Assembly (NCBI RefSeq): GCF_030122805.1
Contig: NZ_CP126080.1
Coordinates: 3,539,001-3,603,000, forward strand
Source: Mesobacillus sp. AQ2
GTDB taxonomy: Bacteria; Bacillota; Bacilli; Bacillales; Cytobacillaceae
Direction: 5' to 3'
DNA: 64,000 bases
The notes under the pieces were generated by a model. It did not search any database and had not been told where the DNA came from. It saw only the letters and a list, made by a program, of their open reading frames with translations. A program made the position numbers and the translations under genes. Position 1 is the first letter of the stretch. Each line of letters begins with the position of its first letter. Shown one piece after another: positions 44,257 to 53,409 of the stretch.

Positions 44257-45288
44257 TTATCCAACTTTCACGGCGGGTGAAGCCGACATTGCCTGGGCAA
44301 CATGCTTTGTCAGGTCTACCACCCTGCTTGAGTATCCCCATTCATTGTCATACCACGCAAGTACCTTGACTTTGTTGGCGCCAATGACCATTGTAGACAG
44401 TCCATCAATGATCGCTGAGTGCTCATTTGTGTTGAAATCGATGGATACAAGTGGATCTGTTGTAATATCCAGTATACCCTTAAGCTTTCCTTTTGCGGCA
44501 GAATAGAACGCATCGTTCACCTCATCCACAGTTACCTCTCGCTTCAAGTCAACAACCAGGTCTACAAGTGAAACGTTTGGCGTCGGCACCCTTAATGACA
44601 TGCCGTGAAGCTTTCCTTTCAACTGCGGAAGAACAAGGGAAAGCGCCTTTGCCGCCCCTGTTGAAGTAGGGATGATTGATTGGCCGCAAGAACGCGCCCT
44701 GCGCAAATCCTTGTGCGGATTATCGATATTATTTTGGTCATTTGTATAGGCATGAACAGTTGTCATCAATCCGTTTTCAATTCCGAAAGTATCATCCAGA
44801 ATTTTTGCGACAGGTGCCAGGCAGTTCGTTGTGCATGAAGCATTGGAAATGATCTCATGTTCTTCAATTTTTAATGCGCTTTCATTTACGCCCATCACAA
44901 TCGTAATATCTTCATTTGTGCCCGGTGCTGTTATAATGACCTTCTTTGCGCCTGCTTCCAGATGAAGTGCAGCCTTGTCACGTGAGTTGAACTTTCCTGT
45001 GGCCTCTATGACAATATCAACCTGCATTTCTTTCCACGGAAGCTCAGCAGGATTGCGATTGCTCAAAAGTTTGACAGTTTTCCCATTGACTACTAGGTGA
45101 TCATCAGCAGGGATAATCTCACCTGCAAATTGACCATGGGTTGAATCATATTTAATCAAATGCGCCAGTGTTTCAGCCGGATAGCTCGCATTAATCGCTA
45201 CAACCTCAAGATTTTCCTCAAGAATGGCTCTTCTGAATACCATTCTGCCAATTCTCCCAAAACCGTTTATCGCTATTCTCGCCTTCAT
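44257..45288 (-). CDS. gapB: Glyceraldehyde-3-phosphate dehydrogenase, gluconeogenic GapB type
   Basis: The 343-residue enzyme has the Rossmann motif INGFGRIGRMVFRRA, the catalytic cysteine in NASCTTNCLAPVAK (about 151), and DNPHKDLRRARSCGQSIIPTSTGAAKA (about 185-210). The lack of the LF-K/Asp pattern after strand beta2 (INASYPAETLAHL) fits an NADP-preferring GapB used in gluconeogenesis, as in B. subtilis. The speD-gapB-coaE order is the B. subtilis order, and the promoter has CcpN-like boxes, the regulator of gapB. ATG at 45288 with GAAGGGG upstream. Confidence 0.95.
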   Translation of the reverse strand: MKARIAINGFGRIGRMVFRRAILEENLEVVAINASYPAETLAHLIKYDSTHGQFAGEIIPADDHLVVNGKTVKLLSNRNPAELPWKEMQVDIVIEATGKFNSRDKAALHLEAGAKKVIITAPGTNEDITIVMGVNESALKIEEHEIISNASCTTNCLAPVAKILDDTFGIENGLMTTVHAYTNDQNNIDNPHKDLRRARSCGQSIIPTSTGAAKALSLVLPQLKGKLHGMSLRVPTPNVSLVDLVVDLKREVTVDEVNDAFYSAAKGKLKGILDITTDPLVSIDFNTNEHSAIIDGLSTMVIGANKVKVLAWYDNEWGYSSRVVDLTKHVAQAMSASPAVKVG

Positions 45289-45308
45289 TGTACGGCCCCT
45301 TCCGAATT

Positions 45309-45353
45309 AGTGTTATACTTAATAACCCTTTGTTATGGTATTAGTATAACATA
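45309..45353 (-). promoter_or_regulatory. gapB promoter with two CcpN-like boxes
   Basis: The -10 is TATACT (45343-45348, minus). It is embedded in TATGTTATACT (45343-45353, minus), a perfect fit to the CcpN consensus TRTGHYATAYW. A second box, AGTGTTATACT (45309-45319, plus), has one mismatch and opposite orientation. CcpN represses gapB and pckA under glycolytic conditions in B. subtilis. Confidence 0.82.
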
Positions 45354-45402
45354 TTAAAAATTATTTGTGATATATAATTGCACACATTTAAAATTTAAAA
45401 TA

Positions 45403-45431
45403 ATTCTGATAATAATTATCAGTAAAGACAA
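45403..45431 (-). promoter_or_regulatory. Perfect 7-1-7 Fur box upstream of gapB, within a possible second promoter
   Basis: TGATAATAATTATCA at 45407-45421 matches the Bacillus Fur box TGATAATNATTATCA at every position. On the minus strand it overlaps a weak promoter TTGTCT (45426-45431), 17-bp spacer, CAGAAT (45403-45408) that would read into gapB. The rest of the gap to coaE (45432-45616) contains one 21-bp direct duplication (TGAAACAAAGAT at 45454 and 45475) and no gene I can support. Confidence 0.6.
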
Positions 45432-45616
45432 GTATTTCTTGAGTGGATTTTATTGAAACAAAGATTAAAAATCCTGAAACAAAGATGATATTGAGCCAAC
45501 AGGTATTTATTTGGGCTGTAACAGGGGTATAACCGGAAGCTCGGCCATAGCGGAAGGTGTACTGACCAGAAGGGCTTTTAGTAATATGGCAATAACCAGG
45601 TTAACGGCAAAAGAAA

Positions 45617-45637
45617 AAAGAGCCTATTCGGCTCTTT
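45617..45637 (-). terminator. Terminator at the coaE stop codon
   Basis: AAAGAGCC/GGCTCTTT stem with a 5-nt loop, followed by TTTCTTTT on the minus strand. Confidence 0.85.
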
Positions 45638-46232
45638 AGATTCCCCATTTATTCAGGATTTTCTTCAATTGCTGCCTTGATTGCTCAATTGTTCCTGTGT
45701 TGTCGATGACTTCATCTGCCAAATCCACTTTATCCTTCAAAGGCATCTGCGACTTGATCCTTGAAAGTGCTTCATCTTCGGAGAAACCATTCCTGGACAT
45801 CAGCCTCTCCAGTTGGGTCTTCTCATCCACGTAGACAACGATGATCTTTTCGACCAGGCCTGTGAGCTTGCTTTCAAACAGCAATGGTATGTCCAGGACC
45901 ACTGCTTTTTCATTGGCAGCTTCAGCTTGCTGCCTTTTCATGGCCATCCTCTCACGTACGGCGGGATGGACGATTGAGTTGAGCAGCAACCTTTTTTCCT
46001 CATTGTTAAAAATGATCGACCCTAAGGCAGGGCGATTGATAGTGCCATCTTCTTCTAAAACTTCTGTGCCAAAATGGCTGACAATATCATTGTATGCTTT
46101 TTCTCCTGGCTCAACAGCAAGCCTCGCTTCGATATCAGCATCGATCACAGTGATGCCAAGCTCAGTGAACATGGCCGATACCGTGCTTTTCCCGCTCGCT
46201 ATACTTCCGGTTAATCCAATGATTAATGACAT
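45636..46232 (-). CDS. coaE: Dephospho-CoA kinase
   Basis: The last step of coenzyme A synthesis: phosphorylates dephospho-CoA on the ribose 3'-OH. The 198-residue P-loop kinase has GLTGSIASGKSTV (Walker A, about 6-18), VIDADIEARLAVEPG (about 33-47), VVLDIPLLFESKLTG (about 107) and RIKSQMPLKDKVDLADEVIDNTGT (about 155-180). I chose ATG 46232 with AAAGGA about 10 nt upstream. The longer open frame would overlap ytaF. Confidence 0.95.
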   Translation of the reverse strand: MSLIIGLTGSIASGKSTVSAMFTELGITVIDADIEARLAVEPGEKAYNDIVSHFGTEVLEEDGTINRPALGSIIFNNEEKRLLLNSIVHPAVRERMAMKRQQAEAANEKAVVLDIPLLFESKLTGLVEKIIVVYVDEKTQLERLMSRNGFSEDEALSRIKSQMPLKDKVDLADEVIDNTGTIEQSRQQLKKILNKWGI

Positions 46233-46257
46233 TTGTTTTATCCTTTCAAACAGACCG

Positions 46258-46890
46258 CTAAAGCTTGAGCAGTCCAATTATGATCAATAAGATTCCAGGT
46301 ACGAATGAGAACTTCTGCAGCCAGCTCCTCTCTGAAAAATAGCTGCCCATTCTCATGCCGGCATAGACGAACAATGAACTCATACAGGCAACCGTCAAAG
46401 CCAGATAGCCGGGCGAAAAGCCCAATAAGGCAGCACCGATCCCGGCTCCGAATGCATCAAGAGACAGGGCGAGACCGAGCATGACGGCTTCGATTCCATT
46501 GATTGTACCCGATCGGTCAAAGTCTGCCGACATCGGCTTCTTCAAAATATTGATAACAATGCCAAGTGATTTAATCTCAAAATTCAGGATGATTTTTTCA
46601 TGACAGAGCATCTCTGACTGGTCATTGCGAAAAAACTGGAATAACACCCATCCGCCCAATACTATCAAGACAGTGCCACCAATTGTCTCTGCCAATTCAG
46701 GTGAAAAAAAGCTCTCAAGAAAATGTCCGATCATCATGGCAGCCATCAGAACGGCCGCTGAACAGACCGCAATAACAGCAATCGATTTAACCGGGATTTT
46801 CATTTTCCGCAATCCATACGTTAACCCTACACTGAAACTGTCAAGACTGACAGCGAATGCAAGTAAAAGCAGGGAGATTATTTGTGCCAT
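46258..46890 (-). CDS. ytaF: Sporulation membrane protein YtaF (MntP/manganese-exporter-like fold)
   Basis: A 210-residue polytopic protein with about six helices, internally duplicated: AVSLDSFSVGLTYGLRKMKI near the N-terminus is repeated as ALSLDAFGAGIGAALLGFSP near residue 135. Both carry the acidic residue in SLD(S/A)F seen in MntP and LysE-superfamily exporters. B. subtilis YtaF is linked to sporulation. Transport of a divalent cation is plausible but inferred. It lies between mutM and coaE as in B. subtilis. Confidence 0.9.
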   Translation of the reverse strand: MAQIISLLLLAFAVSLDSFSVGLTYGLRKMKIPVKSIAVIAVCSAAVLMAAMMIGHFLESFFSPELAETIGGTVLIVLGGWVLFQFFRNDQSEMLCHEKIILNFEIKSLGIVINILKKPMSADFDRSGTINGIEAVMLGLALSLDAFGAGIGAALLGFSPGYLALTVACMSSLFVYAGMRMGSYFSERSWLQKFSFVPGILLIIIGLLKL

Positions 46891-46975
46891 AAACTGAGCT
46901 CCTTCCTGTCAATCGCTACGTTAGTATATGGAAGGAGCCTAGATATGGTGAGAAAATCAACAGGCGATTATATGT

Positions 46976-47803
46976 TCACAGTTTTTGGCATGTTGGACAG
47001 AAGTGGGTACCCCGTCCTCCGACGACTGTTTTTTCCAGTGGTGTGCCACACACCTTGCATGGTTCATTTTTTCGGCCATACACCAGCAGCTGTAGCTGGA
47101 ACATGCCGATCTGCCCCTGTGAATTGACATAGGATCGGATTGTGCTGCCGCCCTTCTCTACAGCCTCAGAGAGAGTACTGACAATTTCCCGGTAGAGGAC
47201 AGCTTCTTCCTCCCGAGACAATGAGTTCGCAATTCGTTCCGGGTGGATTTTCGACCGGAAAAGCGCCTCATCGACATAAATATTCCCGAGACCGACAAGG
47301 ATCTTTTGATCAAGCAGTGCAGGCTTTATTTTCCGGTTGGTCCTTTTAAGCTTTTCCGAAAGCCATTCTACTGAGAAGTCTCCTGAAAATGGCTCAGGTC
47401 CCAAATCAGCGAGCGGCTGCGAATCGAATTCCGTCCCTTTGGCGTAAAGGTGCATTGTCCCAAATTTGCGGACATCCTTATAGCGCAATTCTTTCCCATC
47501 GGTAAAATGAAAAATGACATGGGTATGTTTTTCAACAGGTTCATCTGCGCTGAACAAACCGTATTTCCCTTCCATTCTAAGATGGGAGACAAGCGCATAG
47601 TCATCTGTATAAAATATCAGGAATTTGCCTCTCCTGCCGATTTCACTGATTGTCTGACCGCGTAGGGCATCATTAAATTGCTCAACTTCACTCGGCTTTT
47701 TGATCATCTTGGGCCAAAAAACCGACACCTGGCTAATTTTTTTGCCAACTGCAAGTACCTCAAGCGTGCCCCTGACGGTTTCTACTTCTGGAAGCTCAGG
47801 CAT
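46976..47803 (-). CDS. mutM: Formamidopyrimidine-DNA glycosylase
   Basis: A base-excision repair glycosylase/AP lyase removing 8-oxoguanine and FapyG. The 275-residue protein starts PELPEVETVRGTL (catalytic Pro and Glu after Met removal), has the H2TH region LLDQKILVGLGNIYVDEALFRSKIHPERIA (about 160-189), and a C-terminal zinc finger (CKVCGTPLEKTVVGGRGTHFCPTCQK). It lies directly downstream of polA, as in B. subtilis, and the two repair genes are probably co-transcribed. Confidence 0.97.
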   Translation of the reverse strand: MPELPEVETVRGTLEVLAVGKKISQVSVFWPKMIKKPSEVEQFNDALRGQTISEIGRRGKFLIFYTDDYALVSHLRMEGKYGLFSADEPVEKHTHVIFHFTDGKELRYKDVRKFGTMHLYAKGTEFDSQPLADLGPEPFSGDFSVEWLSEKLKRTNRKIKPALLDQKILVGLGNIYVDEALFRSKIHPERIANSLSREEEAVLYREIVSTLSEAVEKGGSTIRSYVNSQGQIGMFQLQLLVYGRKNEPCKVCGTPLEKTVVGGRGTHFCPTCQKL

Positions 47804-47841
47804 CCTATCCCGCCTTTCTTTTTTTCTCTCTTGTCTTTCCT

Positions 47842-50472
47842 TTACTTCGCATCATACCAGGTTGGACCGTATGAGAAGTCCACCTTCAAAGGAACCTTTA
47901 ATTCGATTGCATTTTCCATGACATCCGGGACTATTTTCTTCAGCTGCTCAATTTCATCCTGCGGCGCCTCGAAAATCAATTCATCGTGCACCTGGAGGAG
48001 CAGCCTAGTCTTCAAGCCTTCTTCACGCAGCCTTTCAGCCATATCGATCATCGCTTTTTTGATGATATCAGCAGCGCTTCCCTGTATAGGCGTATTCATC
48101 GCTGTCCGTTCCGCAAAACTTCTCAGGTTGAAGTTGCGCGCAGTGATTTCCGGTATATACCTGCGTCGGTGCAACAATGTCTGGACATACCCTTTCGCCT
48201 TCGCATCTATCACGATTTCATCCATATAGTCTTTTACCCCAGGGTAGCTCTCAAGATAGCGTTCGATGAATTCTCCGGCTTCCTTCCTCGTGATGTTCAG
48301 GCTCTGGGATAAACCATAATCGCTGATTCCGTAAACAATCCCGAAGTTTACCGCTTTCGCATGGCGGCGCATATTTGAAGTGACCTCATCTTTTCCGACA
48401 TGGAAAACTTCCATCGCTGTCTTAGTATGAATATCCATGTCATGGCGGAATGCATCGATCAGTTTTTCGTCCCCGGCTATATGGGCAAGGACACGCAATT
48501 CAATTTGCGAATAGTCAGCCGCAAAAATCACCCAGTCTTTCTCTGAAGGAACGAATGCCTGCCTGATTTTCCGGCCTTCTTCAAGTCGAATCGGAATATT
48601 CTGCAGGTTAGGGTCCGTTGAACTGAGCCTCCCTGTAGCGGTGAGGGCCTGGTTGAACCTTGTATGGACTTTTTCGGTTTCCTTATTTACAACCTTTTGC
48701 AGCCCCTCAATATAGGTTGATTGCAGCTTGCCAAGCTGGCGATAATTTAGGATTTCTTCGATGATTTTATGCTTAGGCGCCAATTTTTCCAGTACGTCTG
48801 CTGAAGTTGAATAACCGGTCTTCGTCTTTTTGGCAGCAGGAAGACCCAGTTTTTCGAACAGAATGACACCTAATTGCTTCGGTGAATTGATATTGAATTG
48901 TTCTCCTGCCATTTCGAAAATCTTCATTTCGATTTCAGCAAGACGCCCTTTGATTTCTTCGCCCATGTTTTCAAGGCGGACCATATCAAGCTTGACGCCA
49001 AGGTATTCCATATCCGCCAGCACCAGTGACAATGGCATTTCCAGGCTGCTGAACAAATCGTGCTGGTCGTTATCCAACAGTTCCTGCTCAAGCTTTTCCT
49101 TTAAGGACACCAGAACATCTGCTTTGCGCACCAGGTGTTCCCCTAGTATTGCTTCATCCGGTATCTTCCGTCTGGCTCCTTTTCCATAGACCGCTTCATC
49201 AGACTGTACGCTTATGAAGCCATGCTGCCTGGCTATGGCAGCCAGGTCGTCCGGCGATTCGGAAGGATTGATGATATAGGATGCTAGTGATACATCGAAT
49301 TCGGCGCCTTTCAGATGGATTCCGTGATGGCGCAAGGAAACCTCGGAACGTTTCGCATCATAGACTGTCTTTTTGCTGGACTCATCTTCTGCCCATTTTT
49401 TGAACTCTTCAGACTCCAAAGCGGTTTGCACAGGCAGATAATAGTGCCCGTTTTCATTCACCACCGCAAAACCGATGATATCAGCATAGTGATAGTTATC
49501 CTCAAGCACCTCGACATAAAAGCCGTTGTCTTTCGCAAAAATGTTTGGATCGACTGCCTCGAGCTGTTTGAACTCAATGTCTTCAAGCTCGACATTTTCA
49601 GTCACTGCTTCCGCGCCAAGCTTGTCCAATAACGAGTTGAATCCCAGTTCCTTGAACATCTTCACCAGCTTCTCGTTCTCTGCGCCTTCATATTCAAGTT
49701 CGCTTAACTCGATTCCCACCGGAGCTTCACGGGTGATGGTCGCAAGTTCTTTGCTCATGATCGCCTGGTCTTTGAATTCCTCAAGCTTTTCCTTGAGTTT
49801 TTTCCCGTTGACCTGATCAATCGATTCAATCAGCTTTTCAAGCGTGCCATGCTCTTTCAGCAGCTTGATAGCCGTCTTTTCCCCTACACCAGGAACTCCG
49901 GGTATATTATCTGATGCATCCCCCATAAGTCCTTTCATATCAATGATTTGTTGTGCTGTCAGCCCGTATTTCTCCAGGATATGCTCCGGGGTGTACTCCT
50001 CGATATCCGTGATGCCCTTCCGGGTGATGCTGACTGTCGTTTTGTCAGAACTCAACTGAGTCAAGTCCTTATCACCAGATATGACCTTCGTTTCAAACCC
50101 TTCTTTTTCAGCAAACAAACTTAATGTACCGATGATATCATCGGCTTCATAATTTTCCAGCTCATATTGGGCGATCCCGTATGCTGTCAGTAATTCACGG
50201 ATGAATGGGAATTGCTCGGAAAGCTCCGGCGGCGTCTTTTGCCTGCCACCTTTATATTCACTGAATGTTTTATGCCTGAACGTCGTTTTTCCTGCATCGA
50301 ACGCAACGAGAATATGAGTAGGCTTTTCATCCTCGAGAATCTTCATCAGCATCATGGTAAAACCGTAAACTGCATTTGTATGTATCCCTTTTTCATTATT
50401 CAACAGCGGCAAAGCGAAAAATGCGCGGTAGGCGATACTATTGCCGTCAATCAATACAAGCTTCTTGGACAT
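47842..50472 (-). CDS. polA: DNA polymerase I
   Basis: Repair and Okazaki-fragment polymerase. The 876 residues contain an N-terminal 5'-3' exonuclease (IDGNSIAYRAFFALP, VAFDAGKTTFRH, SGDKDLTQL, GVPGVGEKTAIKLL in about 1-200), a degenerate 3'-5' exonuclease-like domain without the usual carboxylate set (about 300-470), and the polymerase domain with motif A FAADYSQIELRVLAHI (about 652), the O-helix RRHAKAVNFGIVYGISDYGL (about 702-721) and motif C LLLQVHDELIFEAP (about 825). Length and pattern match the Bacillus enzyme used for strand-displacement work. Confidence 0.97.
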   Translation of the reverse strand: MSKKLVLIDGNSIAYRAFFALPLLNNEKGIHTNAVYGFTMMLMKILEDEKPTHILVAFDAGKTTFRHKTFSEYKGGRQKTPPELSEQFPFIRELLTAYGIAQYELENYEADDIIGTLSLFAEKEGFETKVISGDKDLTQLSSDKTTVSITRKGITDIEEYTPEHILEKYGLTAQQIIDMKGLMGDASDNIPGVPGVGEKTAIKLLKEHGTLEKLIESIDQVNGKKLKEKLEEFKDQAIMSKELATITREAPVGIELSELEYEGAENEKLVKMFKELGFNSLLDKLGAEAVTENVELEDIEFKQLEAVDPNIFAKDNGFYVEVLEDNYHYADIIGFAVVNENGHYYLPVQTALESEEFKKWAEDESSKKTVYDAKRSEVSLRHHGIHLKGAEFDVSLASYIINPSESPDDLAAIARQHGFISVQSDEAVYGKGARRKIPDEAILGEHLVRKADVLVSLKEKLEQELLDNDQHDLFSSLEMPLSLVLADMEYLGVKLDMVRLENMGEEIKGRLAEIEMKIFEMAGEQFNINSPKQLGVILFEKLGLPAAKKTKTGYSTSADVLEKLAPKHKIIEEILNYRQLGKLQSTYIEGLQKVVNKETEKVHTRFNQALTATGRLSSTDPNLQNIPIRLEEGRKIRQAFVPSEKDWVIFAADYSQIELRVLAHIAGDEKLIDAFRHDMDIHTKTAMEVFHVGKDEVTSNMRRHAKAVNFGIVYGISDYGLSQSLNITRKEAGEFIERYLESYPGVKDYMDEIVIDAKAKGYVQTLLHRRRYIPEITARNFNLRSFAERTAMNTPIQGSAADIIKKAMIDMAERLREEGLKTRLLLQVHDELIFEAPQDEIEQLKKIVPDVMENAIELKVPLKVDFSYGPTWYDAK

Positions 50473-50514
50473 GTCATTCCTCCTCCAGTATCATGGGAAT
50501 TTTATATAAAAAAA

Positions 50515-50572
50515 GACCGTTAGATTCCTTCCTATTTTATCATGAGAGATGATAGAAAGAAAAATAACGGCC
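50515..50572 (-). terminator. Terminator after hflC
   Basis: GGCCGTTA/TAACGGTC closes a long loop that itself contains ATCATCTCTCATGAT, and T7 follows on the minus strand, between hflC and polA. Confidence 0.65.
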
Positions 50573-50587
50573 TTTGTCAGCCTTCTA

Positions 50588-51523
50588 TTAATCTGTGTAA
50601 CCCATCAGCATCCTTGCGTAAGGTGAATCAGATGGGAGGACAATGACGGTCTCGCCGTTGATTGTCTTTTTATAGGATTCCAGGGTACGGAACATGGTAT
50701 AAAACTCTGGATCTTTTGAGAATGTTTGATTATATACTTTTGCGGCTTCCCCTTCTCCTTCACCGCGGATGGTTTCTGCGTCAGCTGTCGCCTTTGCCAA
50801 AATCTCTTTTACTTCACGGTCTGTCTGGGCAATGACCCTGTTCTTTTCAGCATCACCCATTGATAGATATTCCTGCGCCTTTGTTTCACGTTCGGAGATC
50901 ATACGAGTGAAGACCGATTTCTCGTTTTCCGCAGGAAGATCTGTTCTTTTCATCCGGACATCTGTAACAACGACACCATAGTTGCCGCCAGCCAGCAATT
51001 CATTGACCTTTTCAGTCACCCTGTCATTCAATGAACCACGTGAGGATTTTTCATCGTTGATGATTTCATCATAGTCTAGCTGCCCCAGTTCAGAACGGAC
51101 AACAGAGTAGATGAATTCTTCCATGCGCGATTCCGCACCTTCAAGCGTCCTTGCATTGGAAATCATTTTTTTCGGATCTTCAATTCGCCAGATCGCGTAA
51201 TTATCAATGAGGATTCTTTTTTTGTCCTTTGTATTGATTTCTGCCTGCGAGACATCATAGGTCATTTGATACTTTGGCAGAGTGGATACGCTCTGGATAA
51301 ACGGGACTTTGTAGTTAAGCCCAGGTTCCTTAATAATCCGAACGACCTCACCGAACTGTCTGACGACCTTGTACTCGCCTTGTTTTACCACGAAAACGTT
51401 GGTGAAAATGAAAACAAGAAGGGCAATGAGAATAATCAGGAAAATCCCCATCTTGGTATAATTTCTCCAATTGAACGAACCGCCGCCTCGTTCCTTCAAA
51501 TCAATCACTTTTTGATCAGCCAT
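50588..51523 (-). CDS. hflC: HflC, SPFH/prohibitin-family membrane protein
   Basis: A 311-residue type II membrane protein: a short cytoplasmic N-terminus, one helix (MGIFLIILIALLVFIFTNVFVV, about 22-43) and an SPFH/band-7 domain (KQGEYKVVRQFGEVVRIIKEPGLNYKVPFIQSV) followed by a long Ala/Glu-rich coiled coil (GDAEKNRVIAQTDREVKEILAKATADAETIRGEGEGEAAKVYNQ). With HflK it forms the cage around FtsH in other bacteria. ATG 51523 overlaps the hflK stop region by 8 bp, showing tight coupling. B. subtilis lacks this pair between polA and phoR. Confidence 0.9.
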   Translation of the reverse strand: MADQKVIDLKERGGGSFNWRNYTKMGIFLIILIALLVFIFTNVFVVKQGEYKVVRQFGEVVRIIKEPGLNYKVPFIQSVSTLPKYQMTYDVSQAEINTKDKKRILIDNYAIWRIEDPKKMISNARTLEGAESRMEEFIYSVVRSELGQLDYDEIINDEKSSRGSLNDRVTEKVNELLAGGNYGVVVTDVRMKRTDLPAENEKSVFTRMISERETKAQEYLSMGDAEKNRVIAQTDREVKEILAKATADAETIRGEGEGEAAKVYNQTFSKDPEFYTMFRTLESYKKTINGETVIVLPSDSPYARMLMGYTD

Positions 51524-52484
51524 TATTCTTCTCACTGCCTTCCTTCTCTGACTTAGGCTTTTCTGTTTCAAGCGGGCGAATCGGGAAGTACTTCATTGTA
51601 TTTCCGTCATCATTCATGATGTATATTTCCGTTCCCGGCAGAACCTGCTCAAGTGTTTCCAATATTAGACGCTGTCTGGTGATTTCCGGATTCGATTTAT
51701 ATTCAACATACAGCTTATTGAATACGGCCACGTCACCGCGCGCCCTTTCTATTCTTGCAGCTTTTTCACCTTCTGCCCTTGAAATGAGCGCATCCTTTTC
51801 ACCCTGTGCTTCGTTCAGTTTCTGGTTACGGTACTTCTTCGCTTCATTTATTTTGGTATTCATCGTCTCACGGGCATCCGTTACATCGGTAAAAGCTTTC
51901 CGGACTTCTTGGTTTGGCAGTTCAACATCCTGAAGTTTTACACCAAGGACGGAAATCCCCATATCGTATTTTTCAATCAATGATGACAATAAGTCACGGA
52001 CATCTGCTTCAATTTGTGCCTTCCCGGATGTAAGGGCATCATCAATTTTGGAACTGCCAATGATACTTCTGACAGACGCTGAAGTTGAATCATACAAAAT
52101 TTCTCTAGGATTATCCGCATTGTATAAATATTTTGCCGGGTCAGTAATTTTCCATTGAACAACTAGGTCGGCCAGCACAATATTCTCGTCACCGGTGATC
52201 ATTTTCGTTTCATCTGGAAACTCGACGATTTCTCCATTTTTCTCTTCATAGCCGAACTGAAGGCTGAATGTTTCCTTCGATAACTTCTCAATACTCTGAA
52301 TCGGCCAAGGAAGCTTGAAATGCAAGCCAGGTTCGCTGATTCCTTCCTCCACCTTGCCAAATGTCAAAATGACCGCCTGTTCTGATTCATCGACCGTATA
52401 CCAGGTCGTAAAAGCAGAAAGTCCTAAAATAATGGCAAGAACGACAATCCCGCTCGTCACGTAAATCTTTTTTAGGCTCACCAT
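51516..52484 (-). CDS. hflK: HflK, SPFH/prohibitin-family membrane protein
   Basis: A 322-residue partner of HflC with an N-terminal helix (IYVTSGIVVLAIILGLSAFTTWY, about 7-29), the SPFH domain (DESEQAVILTFGKVEEGISEPGLHFKLPWPIQSIEKL, about 32-68) and a coiled coil (TKINEAKKYRNQKLNEAQGEKDALISRAEGEKAARIERARGD, about 210-251). Together they modulate the FtsH protease or organise membrane microdomains. The ATG at 52484 has GAGGGG upstream. It lacks the Gly/Pro-rich N-terminal extension of proteobacterial HflK. Confidence 0.9.
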   Translation of the reverse strand: MVSLKKIYVTSGIVVLAIILGLSAFTTWYTVDESEQAVILTFGKVEEGISEPGLHFKLPWPIQSIEKLSKETFSLQFGYEEKNGEIVEFPDETKMITGDENIVLADLVVQWKITDPAKYLYNADNPREILYDSTSASVRSIIGSSKIDDALTSGKAQIEADVRDLLSSLIEKYDMGISVLGVKLQDVELPNQEVRKAFTDVTDARETMNTKINEAKKYRNQKLNEAQGEKDALISRAEGEKAARIERARGDVAVFNKLYVEYKSNPEITRQRLILETLEQVLPGTEIYIMNDDGNTMKYFPIRPLETEKPKSEKEGSEKNNG

Positions 52485-52606
52485 CTGATTCCCCTCTTCC
52501 TGTGTTTCTGTCTATGTTGATTTTTACGTTTATAAGTCAGAAAAGTTTCAAAATGCATGAGATTTGTAATATTATTTTGCCGGAGTGGAATTTTTGGGTA
52601 TGAAAA

Positions 52607-52633
52607 AAGCACAAGCGGGGTCTGCTTGTGCTT
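52607..52633 (-). terminator. Terminator after the DUF4256 gene
   Basis: A perfect 10-bp stem AAGCACAAGC/GCTTGTGCTT with a 7-nt loop and T6 on the minus strand. The remaining gap to hflK shows no other recognisable element. Confidence 0.9.
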
Positions 52634-52769
52634 CTTTCGGCTCCTTGGATGAAGGGGTTTTCACTAATGATGATAACAAGAAAGTGTTAAGAAAAATTAA
52701 ATCCCTTGTTAAGACTATGTAAATTTGGAAAAACCTCTCTTCACCAAAGCTTTTTGGCCAATTGCGAAC

Positions 52770-53336
52770 TTACACCTTGAGGACTCCGCGGAATCCTCTT
52801 GCAGCGTAGTACGAATCTGCTCCATTGTGATATAAAAACACCATATTGTAGCGGCGGTCACAGAAAACTGCGCCTCCAAGGCTTCTAATATGATCAGGTG
52901 TTTGCACCCAGCTCGATGTTTTCAAATCGAAATTCCCGAGCTCTTGCAGCTTTCTATATTGCTGCTCTGTTAAAAGTTCAATTCCCATGTCAGCTGCCAT
53001 ATCCATGGCGTTATTTTCAGGTGGATGCTTTTTCCTGGACTCAAGCGCTTCACGGTCATAACAAACACTTCTGCGGCCTTTTGGACTTTCAGCTGAGCAG
53101 TCGTAGAAAAGGTATGCTCCTGTCTCTTTCTCAGTGCCAACAACATCCGGTTCTCCGCCTGTTCTTTCCATCTCGTTGAGTGACCATATTTTTTCCGGGT
53201 TCAATTCAAGCCTGGCTTGTACATCCTCCCAGACAATATCTTTATGCCGATTCATATTTTTTTCAAAACGTGTTTTTAAAATCAGTAGCAGTTGCTCTTG
53301 CTCTTCCAGAGGCAATTTCTTCGATTTGTCTGTCAT
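52770..53336 (-). CDS. DUF4256 family protein
   Basis: A 188-residue soluble protein with the DUF4256 pattern: LLLILKTRFEKNMNRHKDIVWEDVQARLE, RTGGEPDVVGTEKETGAYLFYDCSAESPKGRRSVCYDREALESRKKHPP, and a C-terminal DHIRSLGGAVFCDRRYNMVFLYHNGADSYYAARGFRG. Function unknown; the YHNGADSYYAARGFRG C-terminus is typical of the family. I chose ATG 53336 (MTDKSKKLPL) with GGAGG 6 nt upstream. It follows phoR by 73 bp and has its own terminator, a gene not found here in B. subtilis. Confidence 0.85.
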   Translation of the reverse strand: MTDKSKKLPLEEQEQLLLILKTRFEKNMNRHKDIVWEDVQARLELNPEKIWSLNEMERTGGEPDVVGTEKETGAYLFYDCSAESPKGRRSVCYDREALESRKKHPPENNAMDMAADMGIELLTEQQYRKLQELGNFDLKTSSWVQTPDHIRSLGGAVFCDRRYNMVFLYHNGADSYYAARGFRGVLKV

Positions 53337-53409
53337 TTCAATCCTCCTATTCATTAAGTTTCTGCTTTCACTTCTCCCAAGCAGGCAATGAACACCTTCA
53401 ACCATTTCC

